Of a DNA stretch of 64,000 nucleotides, positions 38,901-48,928 are shown one piece after another. Origin of the DNA: Schizochytrium sp. TIO01 (Eukaryota > Sar > Bigyra > Thraustochytrida > Thraustochytriidae). Location of the stretch: the NCBI GenBank assembly GCA_004764695.1, contig SMSO01000025.1, positions 1,101,102 to 1,165,101 of the forward strand, read 5' to 3'. Within the stretch, counting starts at the first letter, position 1; each line of letters starts with the position of its first letter. The notes below the pieces were generated by a model. It made no database searches. It was given only the letters and a program-made list of their open reading frames with translations, and was not told the origin of the DNA. The position numbers and the translations under genes were made by a program.

Positions 38901-39603
38901 ATCGGAGTTGATTTTGAGAGCATCTTTTAAAGGAAGAATACCAAAGCCCCTCCGAAAAGATGCCAGGGCAAGATGAGACCCTTCCTTGAAGTTGACTTCC
39001 CTGCAGTTGCAAAGTTCCATAGCTTTGAGGCTTGTACGAACGTAACATAAAAGTAGTGCACGTTTTGCCAATCGGCCAGCTTCCATACAACGAATGGCAA
39101 ACACACGCATGTGGAGAACAGCCATGGTGGCTGGCTCAAGAGCTCGAGCAACGTTGTAGAGCCGAATCCCGTGAGAACGCAGAGACTCTTGTGTTTGCGC
39201 GTGGTCTACAACCCCAAACCCATCAATATGCTGCAATACCTCCAGAGACCCAGGACTCTGCCCGAGAACATTTTCGAAAAGAGTGCAGAGCTCATTTGTA
39301 GCTCTGCCCTGCTCCAAATTAATTGCAAGAATGCCAACATCAACGGATCGCGATTCCAGTTTGAATTTTCTTGGATTGATCGGGAGTTAGACACCAAGAT
39401 TAAAGAATTCAAGCATATTGTTAGCCTAAGTTGATTTATGCGCTTCAGTTGCAAGAACGATCGCACACACGTGCATATTATTCTTATAGTAAAGCAAAGA
39501 TGATCATCTCTTAAGTCATCAATCGCCATCGCAATAAGATTGTAGTACTTACTCTTCGATATTCCAAACACAGCTGATCTACCGCAGCTGCTACGGCACT
39601 CAT
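35973..39603 (-). CDS. SPO22/ZIP4/TEX11-like helical-repeat protein, spliced
   Basis: Probable meiotic TPR-like solenoid. The long exon (39308-35973) has no ATG at its start. A first exon (39603-39553, MSAVAAAVDQLCLEYRR) ends at a consensus GTAAGT donor and joins in phase 0 at CAG before 39308, giving 1128 aa. Helical A/B repeats run through residues about 60-1030, for example LALLVYERGEHLEDGLALFEAL and WRDALQHGEKASSQCRLF. The C-terminal unit around ERRFLSTWLWNFAVSKYRAC, followed by AKEHLECAIRILGHC, resembles the E-WL-AWN-A pattern of SPO22/ZIP4/TEX11 proteins, which couple synaptonemal complex assembly to crossovers. Large acidic or Ser-rich insertions occur near 380-410 and in the last 80 residues. 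Codon bias is weak, fitting low or stage-specific expression. Another TPR family remains possible. Confidence 0.6.
39309..39552 (-). other. Intron 1 of the SPO22-like gene
   Basis: 244 nt, donor GTAAGT (reading from 39552 downward), acceptor CAG ending at 39309. It is phase 0. The long exon lacks any ATG in its first 60 codons, which is why the upstream exon is needed. The polypyrimidine tract before the acceptor is weak (CATTCTTGCAATTAATTTGG). Confidence 0.65.
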
Positions 39604-39731
39604 CCGTAAGGAGGAGGCCTCCATAGCACTAGGCGTGGCCCTTTCGATGCTCGAGACCCCCTTAAAATACGACAAATATTTGCCTCCAAATGGTTTTTGT
39701 ATGCTCGATATATCTGAATGACAACGTCTAG

Positions 39732-39835
39732 ATTCAAATATTTGAATTTTAAATATTCAAATTCAAATTCAAATTCAAATTCGATTTCTCGAATTATCAA
39801 TGTCAAAATTCAAAATTCAAACTCAAATGTTTGAT
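39732..39835. promoter_or_regulatory. ATTCAAA/TTTGAAT motif cluster upstream of the SPO22-like gene
   Basis: A perfect 16-bp palindrome (39732-39747, ATTCAAATATTTGAAT) is followed by four to five AAATTC units (39756-39782) and further ATTCAAA and CAAATGTTTGA copies to about 39835. The cluster begins about 130 nt upstream of the ATG at 39603. Repeated palindromic half-sites could bind a dimeric regulator; they could also be simple AT-rich slippage. Confidence 0.4.
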
Positions 39836-39839
39836 TTAA

Positions 39840-42800
39840 ATTATAAAGTGAATTCACCATTGAATAATATCCATCCTAGCACACCTGCCATGACGTCGTA
39901 ACCAAGGTCTTATCTGTTCAAGTTATTGCAAGCTCTTCGACTACTGATCCTGCATCTGCAGATAATCTGACATTATGTGATTATGTGTACCTGTCGTTCT
40001 ACTATGACTCGTAGAACATTCTTTGTTCATGAGATTGTTTTCTGGGTTGTTGGTCGTTCACCTTTCAGAGCCTACTTGATCTAACTGCTACAACCAGCAC
40101 TGTTATAGATTAGAGCACATATAAAGTACATCAATGATTGAACGTACAACCTCTGGTATTACATTTTAAACCGGAGAATGAGGCATACACCAGCCATTCA
40201 TTACCCTATTCCTTTCGTGAAACGAAGCAGAAAACATATGTTCATTTCATTCATCACAAATTTGAGCTTGGAAATTACTCAGAGACATATTATTTAACTA
40301 CTTGGTACTGGAAATCCGTGACACAATTGCAAGCTTGGCCTGTTCAAAGTGTAGTGCTCAGTAGGATGGCCTCCCTCTTCCAGACACGAAATGTCTGAGA
40401 GATACTTGCCGCCAGGTTCACAGTGATAGTAGGTAGGCAGGTAGCCTACCAACTTGCCCTCGCAACAACAGTGATCCTTCTATCTATCTGCAGGCTTGGC
40501 AAGCAATGGTTCGCGATAGTCTGCCTAAGCAGCCCATGAGCTCCACGCCCAGGGATTCGGAATCTCTCGGTTCGACCTTTCTTCCTCTCGGTTCGACCTT
40601 TCTCTGTGCGCTGATCCTCAGGCTGGTCCCACTACGTAGCGGTTCCCCTCTTCTCACCAGCAAGCAGGCAAGTACCTAGCTAGCACCTGGTATACGCGTG
40701 CTAGAGCTGCCGATAGCCACGCAGCATCCGCCAGCTTCAGGCTCGGCTTCGCGCAGGGTACATGCCTACTACAGCAGTCGCAGGGCCGCTCAGAAAGGCC
40801 GCCAGCCAGTCTGTTGAACTTGGCTCGCGAGGTGCCTTGGCTGCTGCGTCCACAACTTGGATTCGGCGAGGCGCTTTCAAGTTGTTTCCATGCATAATAC
40901 TTGCATAGATGCATATATGGGTACGACTTGAGGATTGGCGCAAAGATAGATAGACAAACACCTCGACATCTACTCGAAATACCTCGCGAATACCCGTCGC
41001 TGAAGCGACAAGAGAACGGAGGGACGCAGGTGCTCGACCGGGGGCAGCAGGATCCTCGAGGACCTCCTGAATTGCCTTCGCGCAAGTCAAGTCGCCGACG
41101 AATTCGGACGGGAGATCCCTTCAAGTCATCTTCTCTCAAATCTGGAAGAACCTCCCTCAGTCGGGACCTCCGCTTTCCCTCTTGTAATACCGTGCACGAT
41201 TTCGTGGCCTCAGAATCTCGTCCATCCAACCTTTCTACGAAACCACACTGACTGGACCTCTTCTTACCCTTAGCCGATCACCAGCCGCTGAGCTCAGAGC
41301 TCTTCTTGCTCAGCGCCGCCGCCCTCTACCTGCGTCATCTCTACGCACCCGCTTGCACAGCAGCCCGCAACTCCCCTGCACGCAAGGTCTTCAGCGTGAT
41401 CACCTAAGGGCCCTGAAGTTCGTACGTACAACCATTCCCCATACCTCTTGGACCGTTCTTCACAGCCTTTCTCAGCCACCGACTCACGGCTCGTTGGGAG
41501 TGGCAAGAGCTGCCTGCGGCAGCTCTGTAGCAGGCTAGAGGAGCTGGAGGAGCTAGGTATCCTGGCAGGCGACACAGAGGCAGATCTGCTTTGGTTTGGG
41601 ACAGCTGCTTGGAATTCTGGACTCCCAGAAAAGCACGCTTGTGCTCGTGCCAGCTTCCAGAGACGCTAGTGTGGCCGACGAGCTTGAGTAAAGGGAAGGT
41701 GTAGACTGAGGAGGTTCGGGAACCGTGCTCCTCGTGCTGCGCGCTGGGTCGCACTTGGACTTGTCGAACGATAGCGCGAGATCCCGGCGGAGCGTCTTCT
41801 CGAGTCTAGCGGCAGCAGTCCCGATTTCGCCTGGCCAGGAGACCGTAGCAGCGGAACCAGCTGCTCTGCTCGTGTTCGTTTGTGCTCGTGAGCAAGTCTG
41901 TCCAGCCTGGTTAGCAGCCCTCTCTACTAGTGGCTTGAGAGGTCACCAAACTCGACGAAGCTCAAGCCTAACATTGCCTTGAGGAGCTCGCGGCTGCCTG
42001 CACGAAGGGCTGTCTTGACTCATAGGTAGTGCCGTATTTCTGATTTCTTTAGACACTATTCGTTATTGCTGCTGCGCCTGACACCCAGCGTAGGCAGCTA
42101 GCTGCTCTAGCAAAGAGGCGCCATAGGCAGTTCGTGATTGCGGCTCGCGCCACAGCCACGGACGAAGCAGCGAGCGAGTACGCTCGTGTCGCTGGCGAGA
42201 TAATTCTGGGATTTGACGCTGCGCAAGGTCGGGGGCTTCCAGAGAAGAGCCGAAAGCGACAACCGGCCAATCGAGCGATCGAGAACCAGAGACCAGGTTT
42301 TGGGGCCGAACGTGTCCGACACTCGTGCAGCCATAGATAAGCACGATCTAAGCAGCATTGGTCAGGATAAGGCTCAAAACCAGCTAGACCAACGCACAGC
42401 CGATTCTCCTATATACCAACAGACGAGGCGAGCGATACCAGGAGACGAGCACGCTGAGCGCCGGGACAGACAGACAGCCTGTAGTCTTATACTTACTTGG
42501 GCAGTGGAGCAATTTCGATTTCTTGCGTCTTTCATCGAACTGCTAGCATAAAAATCGATCGTTTGCGAGCGACGCCGTTACAGAGAGCAGACCTTGTTCT
42601 TTAATTCGCTGCAAAGCTAACTACCTCGGTAACGAACGAGGCCTTTACAAGTACATCTCTGCAGCGAGGTAGCCCAAGTAAACAGTGAGTAGACGCTAAG
42701 TTGTCGCTCTGGGCTTCTTCTTCTTTCAAGACGCGTGAAGAGTTCGGGTTCGTAGTTCTTGTTTCACCCACGAAGTGAAGAACCACAGACGCCTAAGAGT

Positions 42801-43480
42801 CACTTAATAGTCCATAGGAGCATCACAGAATCAGGACCTCCTCCGGCGTAGCACAATTGCTTGCACGAGGAACTTGGACCTGCCCGCTCACTGAAACGGT
42901 AGGTGGCGCTACCGAGCACCTCTCTAGGACCTCTGCTAGTTTCAAACCCTTGAGCACAGACAGAGTTTTAAACACTAGAGTCGCTTCTGTTTGTCGCTTT
43001 TCTCACGCACGCGTAGCAGATTTGCGAACAGACGAGCTGGGGTCATTTGAAAGATAATCTAGCGCTCGCTAATCTAAACAGTAGCACCCACTAGGCTCTG
43101 TTGGCAAGCAAGCAAGAAGAGGACCCAACGCAGTGAAAGAAAGAGGGCGAGAACCAGTAGAAACGTAGAGCTGTTCACTGCAGACCCTAACGCACGAGGG
43201 CAATTGACATCTGCTTGTTTTAGCGGCGAAGCTGAATACACGAGAGGATCGCTCTTTCTGGAGACATCGGGTGGCGTAAACAGGTCAATCGGGCAAACTG
43301 CGTCATTGTTACTCTAAGTTCTTTGGAAATTCTGCCTTTCTTCCATCTATCTGTCAGAAACAAACAAAAGCAAAACTTCAGACGAGGAGACCAAACAGGG
43401 CCTTCTGCAGGCCTCTTTCGCCAGGGCCGAATCAAACTAGAGCTTCGGAGGTAAATCCTAAACTCATATTTCGTCGTCAA
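39840..43480. other. Intergenic between SPO22-like and ABCC genes
   Basis: No gene is supported. 40.4-43.1 kb is GC-richer and open in short overlapping frames on both strands without domains. A 19-bp direct repeat CTCTCGGTTCGACCTTTCT occurs at 40564-40582 and 40585-40603. The last few hundred bases are likely the ABCC promoter. Confidence 0.55.
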
Positions 43481-43506
43481 GGCATTTGCTTGCCGAGACA
43501 AGCAAT

Positions 43507-46500
43507 ATGCCTTCACTGGACTGCTGGCCCGTCGGCCGTGCTGGGAGTGATGGCAAGGAGTCAAAAAATGCTGGAAAGTCAAAGGACGCCGAGACGATTC
43601 TCGTGTTCAACGGTGTTGAGATCAAAGAGGACCAGGGGAAGGACATTGAGAAGGCAGGGTTTATCTCGCGTGTGTTCTTGAGTTGGACGTCTACCCTTAT
43701 TTACAAAGGGTATCGAAGGGCAGAAATCAAGATTGATGATCTCTGGAAATTAAGGCGGGTAGACGACCCAGAAATGCTCTCAGAAGAGTTCTTAATGCTA
43801 ATTGAAGATTATCGCCTCGAGGACGGTACCTTGCGTCCATACACTATCTGGCGTATTGCCTATAGAATGTTCAAATGGGAATTCTTTCTGGGTGGCTTTT
43901 TCGAGGTGTTGTATTCAGGAATCTCCTTTCTTGGACCAATAATTCTACGGTATATTATCTTGGAAATTCAAAATGGCACTGCCCAATCAAGTCGAGGGTA
44001 TGGTCTTGCAGCAGCATTGGGCTTTACACAGGCTGCAGGTACTCTTTGTCAGCTCCACTCTCGCTTTTATTGTGTTCAAATAGGACTCAGACTTAGAAAT
44101 GCTCTGAGTCTGGCAACTTTTAAGCAAGTGCTACGTCTTGAACAGGAAGGCAGGCAAGGTCTTTCTGATGGCCAGGTAGTTAACCTTGTCAGCACTGACG
44201 CCCCAGTAGCAGTTGATTTTATGCGGCTGTTTAACCGCTTTTGGAATGCGCCCCTTATGGTCATTGGAGGTATCATTTACATCTATTTTTATGTTGGTCC
44301 ATCCGTGTTTTTTGGCTTTGCTGTAATGCTGGCTTTTATGCCGATTTCAATCAAATTTGGTAAGGTCCAAACGCGTCTACAGCGTAAAAAGATGATGCAA
44401 ACAGATACACGTGTGAAAACAGTGAATGAAATGATGCAAGGCATTAAAGTTTTAAAGCTTTACGCGTGGGAGCAGCCCCTGCTTGAATTTCTGAACGGCA
44501 TTCGTAATATCGAAATGAAGGCTATTTCCACCCTCACATACTATCGAGGAATCACAATGCCATTTGCAGTAGCAATGCCTAACATTGCTAGTGTTATTAC
44601 ATTTTGTGCGTTTATTCTTTTGGGTAATGAAATCACACCAGCTGATACTTTCACGGTTGTTTCGGCTTGGAATATTATCCGAGGTCCTTTCATAGCTCTT
44701 CCGCTAGCCATCATTTATTTGACGCGCGCATTTGTGTCTGCACATCGCTTTCGCAACTTTTTTGAGCTGAAGATCAATTCATCCAATGACACAGTGGTTG
44801 CAATCGATACACAAGAAGGAGATGAGAACATTAATCAGAGCAGGCGTGTCGGTCAGTCACCTTCCTTTGAAGCTTTGGATCCAGAAAATCATGGCGGAGA
44901 TGGTTCCGCGCGAGCTCTACCCTACGCGGTAGAGGTACATAATGCTAACTTCACATGGAGTATTAATACCGGTGTGAAGCCTCTGGAAAAAGGACTCAAA
45001 GGCAAATTCACCCGAGGTGAGCCAAGCAAAAAGAGTGATGTATCAGCATCTGCAGTGGGGGACACTGAGGGCGGAAAGTCTCCGGAAGCGACAGCACCCT
45101 TCAAACTTGAAGACATTAACTTTTCAATCCCAACCGGCTCACTTGTAGCCATTGTGGGCCGTATTGGAGATGGCAAGTCGTCTTTGCTATCGGCTCTTCT
45201 AGGTGAAATGCGCCCCGTCTCTGGAACTGTCAATATTCACGGTTCCATGGCACTGTGTCAACAAGAGCCTTTTATTATGAATCGTACTGTTCGGGAAAAT
45301 ATTTTGTTTGAAGCACCCATGGATGAGGCTCGGTATAATGCCACAATCGAAGCTTGTTCCCTTACATCAGACCTTGAAACTCTGCCAGCTGGGGATCTCA
45401 CAGAGATCGGTGAGCGCGGTGTCAATCTGTCAGGAGGTCAAAAGGCTCGTGTAAGTTTGGCAAGAGCTGTGTATGCTCAACCTGATGTGATTTTCCTCGA
45501 TGATGTTTTATCTGCTGTTGATGCGCATGTTGGCAAGCATATATTCGATCATTGCATTAGCAATAAGCCCCGTTCTGTATTGCGAGGCACCACTCGACTC
45601 TTTGTGACCAACCACTTGCACTTGCTCAAATACATGGACAGTATAATTTTCCTTAAAGACGGTCGTATTGCTGACCAAGGAACATACGATGGGCTTGTCT
45701 CACGTGGTTCACCAGTCTTTGATGCCTTACCTCCAAGTGAGGACAATGCAAGAGATAGCTTTAGTGAAGTGGACACTACAGGTGACCGCACCAGAGAAAA
45801 TTCGACCGTCGATTTGGAGGACGCTTTCAACGAGCTGGAGCGTCGAATTTCTTCCAAGCTATCTGAAGGTCCAAGCGAAATTGAGCGTCGCAAGTCATCA
45901 CAACTTTCTTCAGCATCCATCTCCTCGCGTTCGAATGTGGCTCACGGGTCATACGAAAAGTCAGGAGGAGACATTGCAGATGGCGACGATGTCCTTTCTG
46001 AAGATGATGCTGACAGTACACGGAAAAAGGGCACGCTTGTGAAAGAAGAGGAACGTCAAAAGGGCGCACTGAAGTTTGAGATGATGAAAAGGTATTTTTT
46101 GGCGGGCACTGGAGATTCCTACATTGGTGTTTTTAGCATCATTGCGATCTTCTTTGTTACAGAAGGTGTTTTTTTGAGTATGGACTCCTGGCTTGCACGT
46201 TATTCCGAGGAAGATTCAGACAATCCAACTACCTCGAAAAGGACCTTCCTGCTGGTTTATTTCTTTTTAATGGTGGGATATTTTTGTATTCTCATGACTC
46301 GTGCGGTGGTATATGCCGCTTTCTCAATCAAAGCGTGCCGCACGCTCTATGAGAACCTGCAAGCCAATGTGTTTTATTTGCCAATGAGCTTCTTTTGGCA
46401 AACACCACTAGGTCGTATTCTCAACCGGTTATCAAAAGATACCAATGACATCGATGTCATGCTTTCTCAGCAGCTAAAATGGTTCATGATGATGTCTGTT

Positions 46501-47838
46501 CGCGTCCTTGGCGTAGTTGTACTCATTTGCATGGCAGCACCAATTTTTGCTGTAGCTATCGTACCGTTTGTCATTATTTATGGAGTTTTGCGCGAACTCT
46601 ATCGCCGCACAGCTGTGAATGTGCAACGGATCGAGTCTGTTCTTCGTAGTCCAGTCTACTCTCATCTTGGAGAAACACTCCAAGGGGCAGCTACCCTCAA
46701 AGCCTTTCGTCGCAAATATACATGGATCAATGTCGCTAACACTCTGATTGGGCTAAACAACCGGGCCCTTCTCGCGGTCGAAGCAACTCAAATCTGGCTC
46801 ACTATGCGCCTCGAATTCCTGGGCGCTCTGATTGTCTTTATAACTGCTGTTGCTATTATTGGCTCTGATGCTGAACCAGGCATGGCTGGACTTGCACTCT
46901 CATACTCTCTCAGTCTTGTCAGCAATCTGCAAATGACTGTAACTGCATCCTCGCAAGTTGAAGCTAAAATGAACGCAGTGGAGCGCGTAATTGAATACGC
47001 AGAAATCCCGAACGAGAAGAAACTTGACGAAGGGTCCTCTTCTCCACCTCCTGAATGGCCCAATGCGGGAGCAATCCGCTTTGACAACGTAACTCTGCGT
47101 TATCGCGAAAACCTCGAACCCGCTTTGCGAGATGTATCCTTCGAGGTTCCAGCAGGGTGCCGAGTTGCAATTGTAGGCGCAACAGGATCAGGCAAGTCAA
47201 CTGCTCTTGTAGCGCTATTTCGCCTGGTTTACCCTTTGGTCAGTGGCCGTCTCTTGATCGATGAAATTGATATTGCTACTGTCCCTGTACATAGATTGCG
47301 AAGCATGGTGACATGCATTCCTCAAGACCCAGTGCTCTTCTCGAGTACTCTTCGTAAGAACCTTGACCCGTTCGAAATGTACTCGGACGAAGAGATATGG
47401 TCTGCAATCGATAAATCACATCTACGCAAAACCGTAGAGGCGCTTCCAGATGGTCTCGTCAGTGCAGTCTCGCAAGGCGGCGAAAACCTCTCGGTGGGTG
47501 AGCGACAGCTTATTTGCATTGCTCGTGCAATTCTTCGCAAGTCGAAAATCGTACTCCTTGATGAGGCCTCGGCGTCTCTGGATCGCCAAACGGATGCTCT
47601 TATTCAAGATAGCATCCGCTCCAGTTTTCCGGATTGTACAATGCTTGTCATTGCCCATCGTCTTGAGACAGTTGTTGATATGGACAGATGTCTTGTGATG
47701 AATCAAGGTCGCGTGGCAGAGTACGGTTCTTTTGATGAGCTCCTAGCGAATGATGAAGGCCATTTGACACAGCTTTTTGCAGCCGCTGGGATTGATCGAA
47801 TCAATTATCGTGATGCCAAATATCAGGTACACGAGTAA
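43507..47838 (+). CDS. ABC transporter, subfamily C (MRP type, full length)
   Basis: A full transporter of the multidrug-resistance-protein type: TMD1-NBD1-TMD2-NBD2, 1443 aa from the ATG at 43507 (the open frame upstream has no ATG). There is no TMD0 bundle, as in short MRPs such as ABCC4. The N-terminal lasso segment FISRVFLSWTSTLIYKGYRR is typical. NBD1: Walker A GRIGDGKSS (551-559), signature LSGGQ (641-645), Walker B LDD (664-666), with Asp666 replacing the catalytic Glu, the usual ABCC degeneracy. NBD2: Walker A GATGSGKST (1224-1232), signature LSVGE (1328-1332), Walker B D1352 with catalytic E1353, switch His1384. The linker after NBD1 is Ser-rich with two RR-S-S/RRKSS kinase-like sites in a short internal duplication. 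Expected substrates are organic anions or glutathione conjugates at the plasma or vacuolar membrane; the exact substrate cannot be read. Intronless. Confidence 0.93.
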   Translation: MPSLDCWPVGRAGSDGKESKNAGKSKDAETILVFNGVEIKEDQGKDIEKAGFISRVFLSWTSTLIYKGYRRAEIKIDDLWKLRRVDDPEMLSEEFLMLIEDYRLEDGTLRPYTIWRIAYRMFKWEFFLGGFFEVLYSGISFLGPIILRYIILEIQNGTAQSSRGYGLAAALGFTQAAGTLCQLHSRFYCVQIGLRLRNALSLATFKQVLRLEQEGRQGLSDGQVVNLVSTDAPVAVDFMRLFNRFWNAPLMVIGGIIYIYFYVGPSVFFGFAVMLAFMPISIKFGKVQTRLQRKKMMQTDTRVKTVNEMMQGIKVLKLYAWEQPLLEFLNGIRNIEMKAISTLTYYRGITMPFAVAMPNIASVITFCAFILLGNEITPADTFTVVSAWNIIRGPFIALPLAIIYLTRAFVSAHRFRNFFELKINSSNDTVVAIDTQEGDENINQSRRVGQSPSFEALDPENHGGDGSARALPYAVEVHNANFTWSINTGVKPLEKGLKGKFTRGEPSKKSDVSASAVGDTEGGKSPEATAPFKLEDINFSIPTGSLVAIVGRIGDGKSSLLSALLGEMRPVSGTVNIHGSMALCQQEPFIMNRTVRENILFEAPMDEARYNATIEACSLTSDLETLPAGDLTEIGERGVNLSGGQKARVSLARAVYAQPDVIFLDDVLSAVDAHVGKHIFDHCISNKPRSVLRGTTRLFVTNHLHLLKYMDSIIFLKDGRIADQGTYDGLVSRGSPVFDALPPSEDNARDSFSEVDTTGDRTRENSTVDLEDAFNELERRISSKLSEGPSEIERRKSSQLSSASISSRSNVAHGSYEKSGGDIADGDDVLSEDDADSTRKKGTLVKEEERQKGALKFEMMKRYFLAGTGDSYIGVFSIIAIFFVTEGVFLSMDSWLARYSEEDSDNPTTSKRTFLLVYFFLMVGYFCILMTRAVVYAAFSIKACRTLYENLQANVFYLPMSFFWQTPLGRILNRLSKDTNDIDVMLSQQLKWFMMMSVRVLGVVVLICMAAPIFAVAIVPFVIIYGVLRELYRRTAVNVQRIESVLRSPVYSHLGETLQGAATLKAFRRKYTWINVANTLIGLNNRALLAVEATQIWLTMRLEFLGALIVFITAVAIIGSDAEPGMAGLALSYSLSLVSNLQMTVTASSQVEAKMNAVERVIEYAEIPNEKKLDEGSSSPPPEWPNAGAIRFDNVTLRYRENLEPALRDVSFEVPAGCRVAIVGATGSGKSTALVALFRLVYPLVSGRLLIDEIDIATVPVHRLRSMVTCIPQDPVLFSSTLRKNLDPFEMYSDEEIWSAIDKSHLRKTVEALPDGLVSAVSQGGENLSVGERQLICIARAILRKSKIVLLDEASASLDRQTDALIQDSIRSSFPDCTMLVIAHRLETVVDMDRCLVMNQGRVAEYGSFDELLANDEGHLTQLFAAAGIDRINYRDAKYQVHE

Positions 47839-48928
47839 GACGTTTTTCTCTGAATTCAATGATCTACTTAAGAAGATCCTTGATGTACCCAGATTGTTTT
47901 AATATTTAAACTCAACAAAATCAGGGAAAGGGGAAGCTTTGATATTTGCACATAATTAGTCAAGTATATATTTTAAATCATCTAATTGCTCCTGATCCCT
48001 GTACTTCTCACGTATGCAACGCAGCGCCAATTAATTGACCCATGAAGTCTAACCTAACTTGTCACACTCACACCATCCCCATGTATAATTTTCTACTCCT
48101 GTTTCCAAATTTAGCCAAAATCAGTGGTCTACTTCAATAATATCCAACAAAGATGAAAGAGACCTGCCAGTCGTGCGAACACGTATATAGATATTTGCTT
48201 TCTCAGTTTGATTCACCTTGCCAAGGATAGCTAAGTTGAGCTTTACCCAACTTTGACTTAGCCCTGCCACCCCAATTTAAAAAAAAAGTAAAATCTGTAT
48301 GTCTGCCTGAAGCGAAGGATTACAAATGAGCACATACCTACAGCTACCTTTTAATAGACCCTGAGATTTTTCCCACCGCTCCTTTTTTTTTTCTCTCTTC
48401 ATCCCCTTATCCTATCATTCCTAGGCTCGAAAAAAGAAAGAATGCAAAAGAAAAACACCTCTATTATTACATTTGTTATCTGCGCCTCTAGCAAATCCTT
48501 TCATCCTGTAAAGAATAAAAACTAATGATCGCACATGAATCCTTCAATTCCAGCCTTCTCGACAATCTGCGGGTTGAGACCTTTGCGCCCTGCACAAGGT
48601 TCCTTGCAGCATGCTCAGGTTTTTCTCTGGGTGTGATGCTTTAGCTACGAGCATTACCCGCTTTCTCCTAAAGACTGGTTTTGGCGATTGTGGAGCACCG
48701 GTTTCTGTATTTAGGATCACCTCCTGTCAGGCAGACAGACCAACACTGTTAGGACTCAACTACTGTTAAAAATAGCAGTGGAAAGCTCCAGCTTAAGTGC
48801 TCTCTATCTCTCTCTGTCATCCAAAACCAAAACTAAAACAGAAGCAATAAGGTGGTCCGCTCGACTAATCCGCTCACTCTTGATTGCTTACTGCTCGTGG
48901 TCGAGGCTCGGAGGCCTGGCGCTTGAGA
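47839..48928. other. Intergenic between ABCC and amine oxidase genes
   Basis: About 1.1 kb of AT-rich sequence without a supported gene. It must contain the ABCC 3' UTR and the promoter of the next gene. A pyrimidine-rich tract lies near 48380-48400. Confidence 0.5.
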
